64,000 bases of DNA. Origin: Spirosoma taeanense. Its GTDB lineage: Bacteria > Bacteroidota > Bacteroidia > Cytophagales > Spirosomataceae. Within the stretch, counting starts at the first letter, position 1; every line of letters begins with the position of its first letter. The translations under genes were made by a program, and so were the position numbers. The stretch is from assembly GCF_013127955.1 (NCBI RefSeq), contig NZ_CP053435.1, forward strand, positions 4,898,001 to 4,962,000, read 5' to 3'. A model generated the notes under the pieces. That model was not told the DNA's origin. It saw nothing but the letters and a program-made list of their open reading frames with translations, and ran no database searches. Below, piece by piece: positions 53,218 through 63,361 of this stretch.

Positions 53218-54752
53218 AGCGAAACAGATTCGGGACGGGTAAAGAACGTAGCCACCGTAGCAGCCGGGCCGTGGGTGATAAACTGAGTCAAATAGGTCGA
53301 TACCGCTTTGGCCAAACCGGGTAGTTGGGCAAGGTCATGCCCCCAGAGCGAACGGTTTTCCAGCACGATGGTCACCAGAGCCTCGGCTGACTTCGACTGC
53401 CACAGCTCGGCAAAATAGCCCGCCCGCTCATCCTGAATGGAATAGGCTTCACCCGCCCATTCGCCGTACCAGACGCCCTCGCTTTCGCGGATCGGGCGGG
53501 TGAAGAGCAGGTAGCCCGCCAGTCCCATGGCCATGTAACGGGGCACGGTGCCAAATTGAGTGTAGTAATGCAGGAGCGTTGGCACGATACGTTGCTGCAT
53601 TTTAGCCGAGTACTGCATGGTGATGGCCAGCCAGCGATGTTCAATGTAGGGATTCTGAAACCGATCGAGGATATCCAGCGCAAACCGTTGAGCTGTTTTC
53701 TCGTCCATCGCATACGGAATGCCGGGCACTAATTCAGCCAGCAGTAAGCTCCGCATGTAAACAGAAAAGGTTTCATGCTGCATGGCCTCTGAAACGGTGC
53801 GGCAACCGATCAGATGAGCCAGGCCGCAACTAAGCGTATGCGCCCCATTGAGCAGGCGGAGTTTCAGTTCGCGAAACAGGGTAATGTTGGGCTGAATCCA
53901 GACGCCCCGGTCGGCCTCGTGGAACGACAGCGCGGCCCGGACCCGTTCTTCGCTGGCTCCTGGCGGCACCTCAATCGCCCAGAGCCGATAGGTTTCGGCA
54001 ATGGTGAGCAGCTTGTCTTCGTAACCCAGTTGCGCTTCAAGATTCTGGTGCGTGGTTGGGTCGGGCGTACCCGGCACGATCCGATCCACCAGGGAGTTGC
54101 AAAACGTATTAGCCGATTCGAGCCAGTCGATAAACTCAGTATCCAGGCCGTTACGGTGCGCCAGTTCCAGCACGATGCGTTCCAGCTTGCTGCCGTTATC
54201 GACCACCAGTTCGGTCGGGACAATGACCAGGCCCCGCGCCGGATCGCCCTCAAAGGCCAGGTAACGGGCCAGCAAAACCGCCAGCAGCTTGCCTGGAAAT
54301 GACCTGGGGGGCTCCTGCCGAACGTCATCCTGCTCCAGTTGAATGCCAACTTCGGTGGTATTTGAGATGACCACCTGCAGGTCAGGACTGGCGGCTACTT
54401 CGAGGATCTCGGCCCACTGGCTGCTGGCTGATAGGACCCGGCTAATGGCCGAACAAATGCTATTTTCTTCGCTAATCTGCCCTTGCTCAACGCCCCGGAC
54501 ACAGAGCGTATACAGGTTATCCTGTTCACGAAAGGCCGATAAGTCACCTCCGTTCGTTGATTTAACAGCCACGATCCGGCCATTGAACAGCCCCTGCCGG
54601 TTGGCCTTATCAATCAGGTAGTCGGGCAGGCCACGCAGCAGGGCACCCGTACCGAATTGCAATACGGTTTCGGGCAAATGCAGCCTGGAATCGGGCAAAA
54701 CAGCCACGTCGAGAGTGGCCTGATTCAGCAGATAATCAGCAGAAAGTTGCAT
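53214..54752 (-). CDS. uxaB: Tagaturonate reductase
   Basis: 512 residues from ATG 54752; the frame runs on to 54899, but the family N-terminus starts here. A mannitol-dehydrogenase-family NAD enzyme: LQFGTGALLRGLPDYLIDKA, FNGRIVAVKSTNGGDLSAFREQ, VISNTTEVGIQLEQDD and KLRLLNGAHTLSCGLAHLIG. It reduces D-tagaturonate to D-altronate in galacturonate breakdown. It is the first gene of the uxaB-uxaA-uxaC' operon and divergent from a LacI-type regulator. Confidence 0.93.
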   Translation of the reverse strand: MQLSADYLLNQATLDVAVLPDSRLHLPETVLQFGTGALLRGLPDYLIDKANRQGLFNGRIVAVKSTNGGDLSAFREQDNLYTLCVRGVEQGQISEENSICSAISRVLSASSQWAEILEVAASPDLQVVISNTTEVGIQLEQDDVRQEPPRSFPGKLLAVLLARYLAFEGDPARGLVIVPTELVVDNGSKLERIVLELAHRNGLDTEFIDWLESANTFCNSLVDRIVPGTPDPTTHQNLEAQLGYEDKLLTIAETYRLWAIEVPPGASEERVRAALSFHEADRGVWIQPNITLFRELKLRLLNGAHTLSCGLAHLIGCRTVSEAMQHETFSVYMRSLLLAELVPGIPYAMDEKTAQRFALDILDRFQNPYIEHRWLAITMQYSAKMQQRIVPTLLHYYTQFGTVPRYMAMGLAGYLLFTRPIRESEGVWYGEWAGEAYSIQDERAGYFAELWQSKSAEALVTIVLENRSLWGHDLAQLPGLAKAVSTYLTQFITHGPAATVATFFTRPESVSL

Positions 54753-54914
54753 TCGAATACGAGTTATGCAGTGTAAGATTAGGGGCAGAATCAGGCAAAA
54801 AAAAGGAATCAGGCGGCTTTTTTCACGCAATCGTTGTCGGGAACGTTGCCGGTGGCTAACAAGTAAATTTTTACGAACAGGACTTATTGAAGTACGCATT
54901 AAAGCGCCATTACC

Positions 54915-55937
54915 GTGGAAGCAATCACCATCAAGGACATCGCGCGGGCACTTAATCTGTCCACCTCAACTGTTTCCAGGGCCTTGCGGGGCAGCTACGA
55001 AATCAGCCCGGAAACCAAACGGCTGGTTATGGAGTATGCCGAACGAATGGAGTACCGACCTAATCCAATTGCTCTAAGCCTGAAAGCGAATCGTAGTAAG
55101 GTGCTGGGGGTGATTGTGCCGCAGATTGCCAACCACTTTTTCTCGCAGGCGATCAACGGCATCGAAGCTATAGCTTACAACCGGGGCTACCACGTCATGA
55201 TCATGCAGAGCCACGAAAACTACGAGCGCGAACTGATTGCCGTACAGCAGGCTCTGGTTCGGAAAGTAGACGGGCTGCTGCTGTCGCTGTCGAGCCAGAC
55301 AACCGACATTGCGCATTTGCAGTCCCTGCACGACAAAAAATTCCCCCTGGTGCTGTTCGACCGCGTGGCCTCCGCGCTGGACGTTCCTAAAATTATTGCC
55401 GACAATTACGAAGGCGCCTTTGCCGCCACCGAACACCTGATTCAGGCGGGTCGCCGACGCATTGCCCATATTGGCATTGCGACCTATATGTCTATTACAC
55501 AGGAGCGGCTGGCGGGCTACCGGGCTGCGCTCGAAAAACACGGCCTTCCTTTCGACGAAACGCTGATTCGGCACGTTGGCCTGGGGCAGCACGAAATTGA
55601 CCCGATCGTAAGCGAACTACTGAGCCAGTCACCGGCGCCCGATGCAATTTTTACGGCCAGTGACCGGCTGGCTCTCGGTTGTATGACGGCTCTACGTCAG
55701 TTTGGTGTGCAGATACCCGAGCAGGTAGCCTTAGTGGGCTTCACCAATTTAACTGTGGCTCATCTGCTCGCTCCTCCCCTGACTACTATTGAACAACCCG
55801 CCCAGGAAATTGGGCAGATGGCGGCTGAGCGGCTAATTCTCCAGATTGAACGACCTCAGCATAAACCCATTAGCGACATTCAAAAACTGCCCACGAAGCT
55901 GGTGGTGCGTGAATCAACGGCTGGTGGGATGAAGTAG
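54915..55937 (+). CDS. LacI-family transcriptional regulator
   Basis: 340 residues. The N-terminal helix-turn-helix is TIKDIARALNLSTSTVSRAL (residues 5-24), followed by the hinge YRPNPIALSLKANRSKVLG and a periplasmic-binding-like sensor domain ending in TTIEQPAQEIGQMAAERLIL. The start is GTG at 54915. Divergent from uxaB, it probably controls the uronate genes in response to galacturonate or a later intermediate (inferred). The following 372 nt to the ECF gene hold nothing recognised. Confidence 0.9.
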   Translation: MEAITIKDIARALNLSTSTVSRALRGSYEISPETKRLVMEYAERMEYRPNPIALSLKANRSKVLGVIVPQIANHFFSQAINGIEAIAYNRGYHVMIMQSHENYERELIAVQQALVRKVDGLLLSLSSQTTDIAHLQSLHDKKFPLVLFDRVASALDVPKIIADNYEGAFAATEHLIQAGRRRIAHIGIATYMSITQERLAGYRAALEKHGLPFDETLIRHVGLGQHEIDPIVSELLSQSPAPDAIFTASDRLALGCMTALRQFGVQIPEQVALVGFTNLTVAHLLAPPLTTIEQPAQEIGQMAAERLILQIERPQHKPISDIQKLPTKLVVRESTAGGMK

Positions 55938-56309
55938 TAAGCGTTTGTGCCTGTAATTGTCACTGAAAACACAGCTTAACTCTAACTACTGAACCCAGGT
56001 AATCGAGTTGATGTAGGATGCCTATTTGCTAAGCTGACCACAGAAAAAGTACAAATTGCAGCAATAAAAGAAGTTTAGGTTACCACATCACATCTTCATC
56101 AAAAATAGGCCCTTATGAACCACTTTTTCGCTATTTGATCGAATTGATAACGTTCCCGGCAACGATTGCGCAGAAATAGTTAAACTTTTACTTGGCAGAT
56201 TTAAGCAGGCTTCCCAACTTAATAACACGGATAAACAGCAGCCCACTTTCTAGAGGCAAGGCTGTTTCTCGGAAAAGTCCAATCCACAATCAGACTGGGA
56301 ACCTTACCT

Positions 56310-56888
56310 ATGAATCTTAAATCGCTACCCGACGAGATACTCCTTATCCGCCTTCGTACAGGAGACGAGGCCGCTTTTCGGGAGATTTATCAGCGGTATT
56401 GGAAAAAGCTGTATAGCGTTGCCCGACGTAAAATCGAATCGCTGGACGCGGTTGAGGAGCTAGTCCAGGACATTTTCCTCAAATTGTGGGAACGTCGTCA
56501 TGAGTTACGTATTGAACGCCTGGACGCATACCTGTTTACTGCCGTTCGGTATGCGACCATCAATCACATCAAATCAAACCTGATTCACGAGAAATACGCA
56601 GAGTACGCTTATACCCACCTCCCGGAAGCCTCATCGACGACCGAAGAGCAAATGGATCTGGACGAACTAATTGAGGCCGTTGAAAGGCAGTTAAATGACC
56701 TCCCCGAGAAGACCAGCCAGATTTTTAGACTGAACCGCCTTGAGTATCAATCGGTAAAAGAGATTTCGTCCCGAATGAACGTACCCGAGCGGACAGTTGA
56801 ATACCATCTCAGCCAGGCAATTAAAGCGCTGCGTATCTATTTGCGAGACTATATTCTCACCGGCTTGTTCTTCTCTTGTTTGCTATAA
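56310..56888 (+). CDS. ECF RNA polymerase sigma factor
   Basis: 192 residues. Region 2 is seen at ELVQDIFLKLWERRHEL and AYLFTAVRYATINHIKS, and region 4 at YQSVKEISSRMNVPERTVEY. It belongs to the Bacteroidota group that works with a FecR-like anti-sigma factor and a TonB-dependent receptor, the two next genes. It would activate the SusCD operon when its substrate is bound. Confidence 0.92.
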   Translation: MNLKSLPDEILLIRLRTGDEAAFREIYQRYWKKLYSVARRKIESLDAVEELVQDIFLKLWERRHELRIERLDAYLFTAVRYATINHIKSNLIHEKYAEYAYTHLPEASSTTEEQMDLDELIEAVERQLNDLPEKTSQIFRLNRLEYQSVKEISSRMNVPERTVEYHLSQAIKALRIYLRDYILTGLFFSCLL

Positions 56889-57056
56889 TCAGGTATTACC
56901 TCATCCCACTTAGGGCGTTCATTCTATAGTATTATTTCAATAAAATTTACTGACAATACCCACAAATACTAGACAATTCAAATAATTGATAAAACTATTT
57001 GCGGTCTTTAGCCCGGGTGTTTGACTTAGTTAGTGTAAATCCATTGCTAACGATTC

Positions 57057-58094
57057 ATGAGCCGCAAAAAATTTGGGCAACTCTTACAGAAATACCTCAG
57101 AGGAGAGTGTACACCGGCTGAACGGGCATTTGTTGAGCATTGGTACGGCTTGCTGGAAACCGAAACCAGTTCATCGGAAGCAGAGCTCGACATGAACGAG
57201 CTCGAGAACCGACTCTGGAATCAGATCCAACGTAAGATGGATACTGAGCCGAAGAATAGTCCGGGGCGAGTACTTCCCTTACAAACGGCGCGGTATCGCT
57301 GGATTGGGATTGCGGCTTCTCTACTGCTGGTGGGCTGGTGGTATTTCACCTATTCGACAAGTACTACGTCGACAGCGGTTGATTCGTCAATAGCCCTTAG
57401 CAAGTCGGACTGGCTGGAACGAACAAACACTTCTGGCCAGCCTCTGCTCATTCGCCTGGAAGATGGGAGCGCGGTTCAACTGGCCACACACAGCTCATTA
57501 CGCTTTCCGAAGCATTTCACCGTAGAAAAGAGAGTCGTTTATCTGACCGGCGACGCCTTTTTTCAGGTGGCGAAAATGCCCTCCCGACCCTTTTATGTTC
57601 ACGCGGGCAGCGTCGTAACAAAGGTTCTGGGAACAAGCTTTTTCGTCAGAAGCCCGTCGAGCGCCCAACAGGTTCGGGTTGAAGTGGTAACCGGGCGGGT
57701 TGCGGTATACAAAGACACCCCAAAGAAAGAGGTGACAACCAATGGAGTAGTATTAAGTCCCAATCAGACCGCTACGTTTTTTGAGCAAGAACAACACTTT
57801 GTAACGGGCCTTGTCGACTCGCCCCGCATCATACAAACGCCGATAGCTGAAAAGAAATCAATTGCTTTTCAGTTTGATGATACGCCCCTCGCGGACGTGT
57901 TAGCGCGGATGGAGCAGGCGTATGGAATTGATTTCGAGGCAGAAAACGAAGAAATAAACAGTTGCCCCCTAACGGCTGATCTGACGAATCAGCCGCTCCA
58001 TACCCAGTTGGAAATCATCTGTGCCGCCCTGAAGGCTACTTATCAGGTGCAGGGAACTACCATCCTGATTAGTGGAAAAGGCTGCGGACGCTAG
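57057..58094 (+). CDS. FecR-family anti-sigma factor
   Basis: 345 residues with a cytoplasmic N-terminal part, a single membrane segment (WIGIAASLLLVGWWYF near residues 82-97) and a periplasmic FecR domain (VYLTGDAFFQVAKMPSRPFYV, VLGTSFFVRS). A DUF4974-like C-terminal domain (FDDTPLADVLARMEQAYGID) contacts the receptor's STN domain. It sits 168 nt after the sigma factor and about 200 nt before susC. Confidence 0.92.
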   Translation: MSRKKFGQLLQKYLRGECTPAERAFVEHWYGLLETETSSSEAELDMNELENRLWNQIQRKMDTEPKNSPGRVLPLQTARYRWIGIAASLLLVGWWYFTYSTSTTSTAVDSSIALSKSDWLERTNTSGQPLLIRLEDGSAVQLATHSSLRFPKHFTVEKRVVYLTGDAFFQVAKMPSRPFYVHAGSVVTKVLGTSFFVRSPSSAQQVRVEVVTGRVAVYKDTPKKEVTTNGVVLSPNQTATFFEQEQHFVTGLVDSPRIIQTPIAEKKSIAFQFDDTPLADVLARMEQAYGIDFEAENEEINSCPLTADLTNQPLHTQLEIICAALKATYQVQGTTILISGKGCGR

Positions 58095-58297
58095 AATGTC
58101 TGTTCCAATTTTCTCTCCGGCATTCAAGCTAATAGCTAATGGCGAGACTTGTGGGCCACCCCTCTGAACTTTAGAAAACCTACTCAGGCGATTGATATGA
58201 GCCAGCACCAACTTTCTCCGGCTTCGGCCAGCCGATCAACGACGCAACCCAGAAGGAGCAACTTGTCAACGATATAGTAAATAAAACCCTTAAGCAT

Positions 58298-61200
58298 ATG
58301 AAAAAACTTGAAACTGTCAGTATAAGCAGCTTTTCAAATCGGCGGACTAAACCGTTTATGGGGCTTATACACTTTTCGGTAGTGCAGCTCATGCTGATTC
58401 TGGTCGGCGCAAGTGTTTCGCTGGCCCTGGATGGGTACGGTCAGGAATTGATGAACCGACCGGTTACCTTAAAAATAGAGGGACAGCGATTACGCGTGGT
58501 ACTTGCGCAAATTGAACGCCAGACGGCCGCCCGGTTTGTGTACAGTTCGAAAGCCGTTAATGTGGATCAGCCGGTTACGATCTCGTTGACGGATAAACGC
58601 CTGAATGAAGCGCTGAACGAACTGCTCAAACCGTTAAGGCTGGCCTACCGACTCGTAGGAGGTCAGATCGTTCTCGAAGCCGATGGGCATACGAGAGTAG
58701 AACCTCAAAACGCTGAGTCGGCAGACCGGGTAGTTACGGGGAAGGTCACGGATGAGAAAAATGCCGGCCTGCCCGGGGTTAGCGTTGTGGTGAAAGGCTC
58801 CACGCGGGGCTCAACAACGGACGCTAACGGAGCCTTCAGACTAACCGTACCCGACGGCAATGGAGTCGTGCTGATGTTTTCGTTTGTCGGCTATCAGAGC
58901 CAGGACATACAGGTCGGCAATCAGGAAACGATCAATGTATCACTGGTTCCTGACGTAAGTGCGCTGGATGAAGTCGTGGTGATTGGCTACGGAGCAGTGC
59001 GGAAGAAAGACCTGACCGGCTCGGTCGTACAACTAAAGAGTGAAGAGTTAAAGGAAGTGCCAACCGCCAACGTACTGGAAGCCGCTCAGGGTAAGATTGC
59101 CGGAGCCGACATTACCCGCAGCAGCGGACAGGCAGGCGCCCGGGTAAACATCTCTATACGCGGTAACCGTTCGATTGGTGGTAATAATGCACCGCTGATT
59201 ATTGTCGACGGTATCCAGTACAGTAACTTGGAAGACATCAACGCCAATGACATCGAAACGATGGACGTCCTTAAGGATGCGTCGTCCATCGCCATTTACG
59301 GATCGCGGGGTGCCAACGGGGTAATTCTGATTACGACGAAAAAGGGAAAGACGGGCAAACCCGACATTTCGTTCAATGCCTATTCGGGTATCTCGGAGGT
59401 AACGATGTACCCAAAGGCAATGGACATCAATGGCTTTCGTGATTTCAAGCGCGAAGCCTGGCGGGCGGCTGGTGTCTGGAAGAGTCCGGCCGATGATGCT
59501 GCTATTTTTACGAACGTAGCCGAATACGATGCCCTACAGAAAGGTCTCTGGACCGACTACCAGGATGCCCTGATTCATAATGGCCTGCAACAGGATTATC
59601 AGGTTGGTATCCGCGCGGGTACCGATCGGTTGAAGTCCTACGTATCCGTTGATTATTTCAACGAAAAAGGCATCCTGAAGCTCGATGAGTTAAAGCGGTA
59701 TACGGGTCGCCTGAACGTTGACTACACCATTACCGACTGGATGAAGATTGGGCTCCAGAGCCAGCTTACGTATTACAACCAGAGCTTACGCCGGGACCCG
59801 CTCAATCAGGCTAATAAAATCAGTCCGCTGGGTTCGCTTTATGATGCCAACGGCAACTTCAACTACATCATGCTGGACGGCCAGACGGCCAACCCTTTAT
59901 CGGATGAGCAGCCGAACGTATTCAACAACTCGGTGCTGACAACCCGCATTCTGACCAATGGTTATCTTGAGATAACCCCGTTCAAAGGCTTTACGGCCCG
60001 GAGTACGATTGGCGTCAACCTGGCCTCGATTCGGGACGGTTCCTATGCTTCGCCCAAGTCCATTGATCGCTCGCTGACGGGTAAATCCCTGTCTATGTAC
60101 AACGCCAGCAACAGCCGCAGCATCAACTGGGAAAACGTCGTTACGTATCAGCGGAGCGCAGGCCAGCATGCCATGACCCTGACCGGTATTGCCAGCTATA
60201 TCGGCAATATGTCCGATAATGTAGCCGCTTCGGGTGTCAATCAGCTCTTACCGTCTCAGTTGTTCTACTCGCTGGGTAGCGCAACAGAAGAGATCAAGAT
60301 CAACTCGGCCTATTCACAAAACAACCTTGTGTCCTTCGCCGGTCGGTTGAATTACGCGTTCCGCGATCGGTATTTAGTAACCCTGACCGCTCGGGAAGAC
60401 GGTTCCTCCAAGCTAGCAACGGGGAATAAATGGACGTTCTTCCCCTCGGCTGCTTTTGCCTGGCGGATTATCGAAGAAAAATTTATGCAGGGCGTAAAGG
60501 GACTGAGCGATTTGAAACTGCGGGCGAGTTACGGTGTAGCCGGCAACGACCCATCAGGGCCGTATGCTACGCAAACAACCCTGACCCGGCTGGCTTTCGG
60601 GTATGACGACGTCCCTGCTCCGGCCTACACCTTCTCCCGGAACGTAGGAAACGCGGAATTAGGCTGGGAGTTATCGTACACCAAAAACGTCGGTCTGGAC
60701 TTTGGCCTGCTGAATGGCCGGATCAATGCGTCGGTTGACTACTACGACACCCGCACCTCCGACCTGCTGCTGGATCGCGGCCTACCGCCAACAACGGGCG
60801 TAACGACTGTGAAACAAAACATCGGCAAAACGCGCAACCGCGGGGTTGAAGTTACACTGGGCAGTACGAACATCCGCATGCCAAACCTGAGCTGGTCGAG
60901 TAACGTCACCTTTACGCGGAACAAGGAAGAAATCACGGAACTGGTCACCGGCGGTAATGACATTGGAAACGGCTGGTTTATTGGCTATCCCATCAACGTT
61001 TTCTACGACTACGAAAAACTGGGTATCTGGCAAACCCCCGAAGCCGACGCAGCCGCCAAACTATCGCCGACGCAGCTACCCGGCGAGATTAAAGTGAAAG
61101 ACCAGAACGGCGACGGTAAAATCGATGCGGTTAACGACCGGATCATTCTGGGTACCCCCCGCCCGAAATGGAGTGGCGGCTTTGATAACACCGTTAAATT

Positions 61201-61615
61201 CAAAGGCTTCGACCTGAATGTATTCCTGTACGCTCGTGTCGGCCAGATGATTAACTCCGACCGGTCGGCCCGGTTCGACCAGCAGGGTGTTGGCAACAGC
61301 ACAGCGGGTCTGGACTACTGGACACCCGAAAATCCGACGAACGCCTATCCGCGTCCGAACAAGAACGGCGGCCTGAAATATCTATCGACGCTTGGGTATG
61401 TTAACGGCACCTACGCCCGCATTCGGAACATTACGCTGGCTTATAACGTACCCGCCAGCTTTCTCCGCTCAAAGGTCATTCGGGGTGTTCGGTTGTACGT
61501 AACGGGCAAAAACCTGTTCACGTTTACGAAGCTAAACTACGACCCGGAGCGGGGTGGCTCGGAGAACTTCCCCATGACCAAGCTCTATGTGTTTGGCCTG
61601 AATGTTAATCTATAA
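58298..61615 (+). CDS. susC: SusC/RagA-type TonB-dependent outer-membrane transporter
   Basis: 1105 residues. A signal region is followed by an STN domain (about residues 50-130; VTLKIEGQRLRVVLAQIERQ), a carboxypeptidase-regulatory-like domain (VTGKVTDEKNAGLPGVSVVV), a plug (DEVVVIGYGAVRKKDLTGSV, ISIRGNRSIGG, IYGSRGANGVILITTKKGK) and a 22-strand barrel ending TKLYVFGLNVNL. The STN domain ties it to the FecR/ECF pair. It would import oligosaccharides, here probably pectin fragments given the GH28 and uronate genes around it. Confidence 0.95.
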   Translation: MKKLETVSISSFSNRRTKPFMGLIHFSVVQLMLILVGASVSLALDGYGQELMNRPVTLKIEGQRLRVVLAQIERQTAARFVYSSKAVNVDQPVTISLTDKRLNEALNELLKPLRLAYRLVGGQIVLEADGHTRVEPQNAESADRVVTGKVTDEKNAGLPGVSVVVKGSTRGSTTDANGAFRLTVPDGNGVVLMFSFVGYQSQDIQVGNQETINVSLVPDVSALDEVVVIGYGAVRKKDLTGSVVQLKSEELKEVPTANVLEAAQGKIAGADITRSSGQAGARVNISIRGNRSIGGNNAPLIIVDGIQYSNLEDINANDIETMDVLKDASSIAIYGSRGANGVILITTKKGKTGKPDISFNAYSGISEVTMYPKAMDINGFRDFKREAWRAAGVWKSPADDAAIFTNVAEYDALQKGLWTDYQDALIHNGLQQDYQVGIRAGTDRLKSYVSVDYFNEKGILKLDELKRYTGRLNVDYTITDWMKIGLQSQLTYYNQSLRRDPLNQANKISPLGSLYDANGNFNYIMLDGQTANPLSDEQPNVFNNSVLTTRILTNGYLEITPFKGFTARSTIGVNLASIRDGSYASPKSIDRSLTGKSLSMYNASNSRSINWENVVTYQRSAGQHAMTLTGIASYIGNMSDNVAASGVNQLLPSQLFYSLGSATEEIKINSAYSQNNLVSFAGRLNYAFRDRYLVTLTAREDGSSKLATGNKWTFFPSAAFAWRIIEEKFMQGVKGLSDLKLRASYGVAGNDPSGPYATQTTLTRLAFGYDDVPAPAYTFSRNVGNAELGWELSYTKNVGLDFGLLNGRINASVDYYDTRTSDLLLDRGLPPTTGVTTVKQNIGKTRNRGVEVTLGSTNIRMPNLSWSSNVTFTRNKEEITELVTGGNDIGNGWFIGYPINVFYDYEKLGIWQTPEADAAAKLSPTQLPGEIKVKDQNGDGKIDAVNDRIILGTPRPKWSGGFDNTVKFKGFDLNVFLYARVGQMINSDRSARFDQQGVGNSTAGLDYWTPENPTNAYPRPNKNGGLKYLSTLGYVNGTYARIRNITLAYNVPASFLRSKVIRGVRLYVTGKNLFTFTKLNYDPERGGSENFPMTKLYVFGLNVNL

Positions 61616-61635
61616 CCCCTAACCCTTTACCAGTT

Positions 61636-63282
61636 ATGTGCTTATCCATTGTCAAAAAAACGGGGTTACTGGCGTTGTCCCTGCTTACCCTGCTTTCGTG
61701 CAAAGACACACTGGAAGAATTTAACCCGAGCGGTCTGACCGCCGAAACGGTCTATACGACCCCCGAGGGCTTCGAAACCCTGGTTAACGCAGCCTATACG
61801 TATCAGCGCTGGTGGTACGGCAAGGAAGAAGGCTACAACATAGCCGAAACCGGTACCGACATCTGGACGAGCGGCTCGGGTGAAGCCTATCGTGATCTGA
61901 CCCAATACCTGAATCTTCAAAGTAGTAATGCCGCCCTGACCAACGAATGGCGGGAGTTTTACGCAGCTGTCAATCTGTGCAACGGCGGCATTAGCCGCAT
62001 CGATAAAGCTGGTCTGTCGGCCACTTTACGCCCAATTCGCGAGGGGGAACTGCGGTTCCTGCGGGCTTTTTATTACTGGCACATCGTTGAAACCTGGGGT
62101 AACGTTCATTTTACGACGCAGGAAACCAACGGGATTGTGTCAACGGCCAACCGCACCCCTACCGAAACGATTTACAACCAGATCTTCGAGGATTTAAAGT
62201 TTGCCGTCGCCAATCTGCCCGTTACGCAGCCTAGATACGGCAAAGTAACGAGAGGGGCCGCTCAGGCGTTTCTGGCGCGGATGTATCTGACCCGGGGCAT
62301 GAACAAAGAAGCGCTCGAAATGGCGCAGGCTGTGCTGGCGAATACCAATTATAAGCTGGAAGCTAATTATGCCGACCTGTGGAAGATGAGTAATCTGAAA
62401 ACGAAGGAAGCCATCTACGTCGTCGATTATTCCACGAATCTGGCCATTAATGACCTGGCAAACTCAACGTTTAACCCCTATGGCCACAACCGGGGCAGCA
62501 ACAACGGCCACCTGCTGTTTTTAATGAAGTACGACGACCGGCCGGGTATGACACGTGACATCGCCTATGGGCGTCCGTTTAACCGGTATATGCCAACCCG
62601 TTTCCTGCTCGATCTGTACAGCGATGACGATGCGCGCTACGAGGGTTCGTTTATGGAAGTCTGGCGGGCTAACTCCACCTCTCGTCCGGCGGGTATGAAC
62701 CTGGGGGATACAGCGGTGTACTGCACGAGAAAAGAAATCCCGGATGCTTTTGAAGCGACCCGGAAGTACCAGATTTACGACCGCAGTAAGATCTATAACG
62801 CAAACGGAACTGTAAAAGACAACCTGCGTTACCCGACCCTGTCGAAATTTATGGACCCAACCCGGGCCAGTTTAAACGAGGCACAAAGCGCACGCGATGT
62901 GTTTGTCATCCGGCTGGCCGAGGTCTACCTGATTGCTGCTGAAGCGCAGATGAAACTGGGTAACCTGCAGGCCGCTGCCGATTACATCAACGTGTTACGT
63001 ACACGGGCTGCCAAAGCCGGTAAAACCGCTGCCATGCAGATTGCGCCCGCTCAGGTGACGCTTGATTTCATCCTGGATGAACGGGCCCGGGAACTGGCCG
63101 GTGAGCAGATTCGCTGGTTCGATCTGAAACGTACCGGTAAACTGCTGGAGCGCATTCGGACTTACGCACCAGACAATGCCGTCAATCTTCAGGACTACCA
63201 TGTTGTACGCCCCATTCCGCAAACCCAGTTAGATGCCGTGACGAACAAATCCGAGTTTACCCAAAATCAGGGGTATCAATAA
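61636..63282 (+). CDS. susD: SusD/RagB-type surface glycan-binding lipoprotein
   Basis: 548 residues with a lipoprotein leader (GLLALSLLTLLSCKDTLEEF; anchor Cys near 22). TPR-like SusD blocks follow: REGELRFLRAFYYWHIVETW, QAFLARMYLTRG, RLAEVYLIAAEAQMKLGNLQ, and FILDERARELAGEQIRWFDL with KRTGKLLER. It forms the lid of the SusC transporter and binds the glycan. It begins 20 nt after susC. Confidence 0.95.
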   Translation: MCLSIVKKTGLLALSLLTLLSCKDTLEEFNPSGLTAETVYTTPEGFETLVNAAYTYQRWWYGKEEGYNIAETGTDIWTSGSGEAYRDLTQYLNLQSSNAALTNEWREFYAAVNLCNGGISRIDKAGLSATLRPIREGELRFLRAFYYWHIVETWGNVHFTTQETNGIVSTANRTPTETIYNQIFEDLKFAVANLPVTQPRYGKVTRGAAQAFLARMYLTRGMNKEALEMAQAVLANTNYKLEANYADLWKMSNLKTKEAIYVVDYSTNLAINDLANSTFNPYGHNRGSNNGHLLFLMKYDDRPGMTRDIAYGRPFNRYMPTRFLLDLYSDDDARYEGSFMEVWRANSTSRPAGMNLGDTAVYCTRKEIPDAFEATRKYQIYDRSKIYNANGTVKDNLRYPTLSKFMDPTRASLNEAQSARDVFVIRLAEVYLIAAEAQMKLGNLQAAADYINVLRTRAAKAGKTAAMQIAPAQVTLDFILDERARELAGEQIRWFDLKRTGKLLERIRTYAPDNAVNLQDYHVVRPIPQTQLDAVTNKSEFTQNQGYQ

Positions 63283-63290
63283 AAAGCTAG

Positions 63291-63328
63291 GGAAAGCAGA
63301 TCATCCGATTCAGCCTGGTTTGCTTTCC
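63291..63328 (+). terminator. Possible hairpin between susD and the GH28 gene
   Basis: GGAAAGCA/TGCTTTCC arms (63291-63298, 63321-63328), 22-nt loop, then TTCTTCTT. It may reduce transcription into the GH28 gene after susD, as often seen in Sus-type operons. Confidence 0.4.
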
Positions 63329-63361
63329 TTCTTCTTACAGGCCGGTAGATTGTAAAAAACT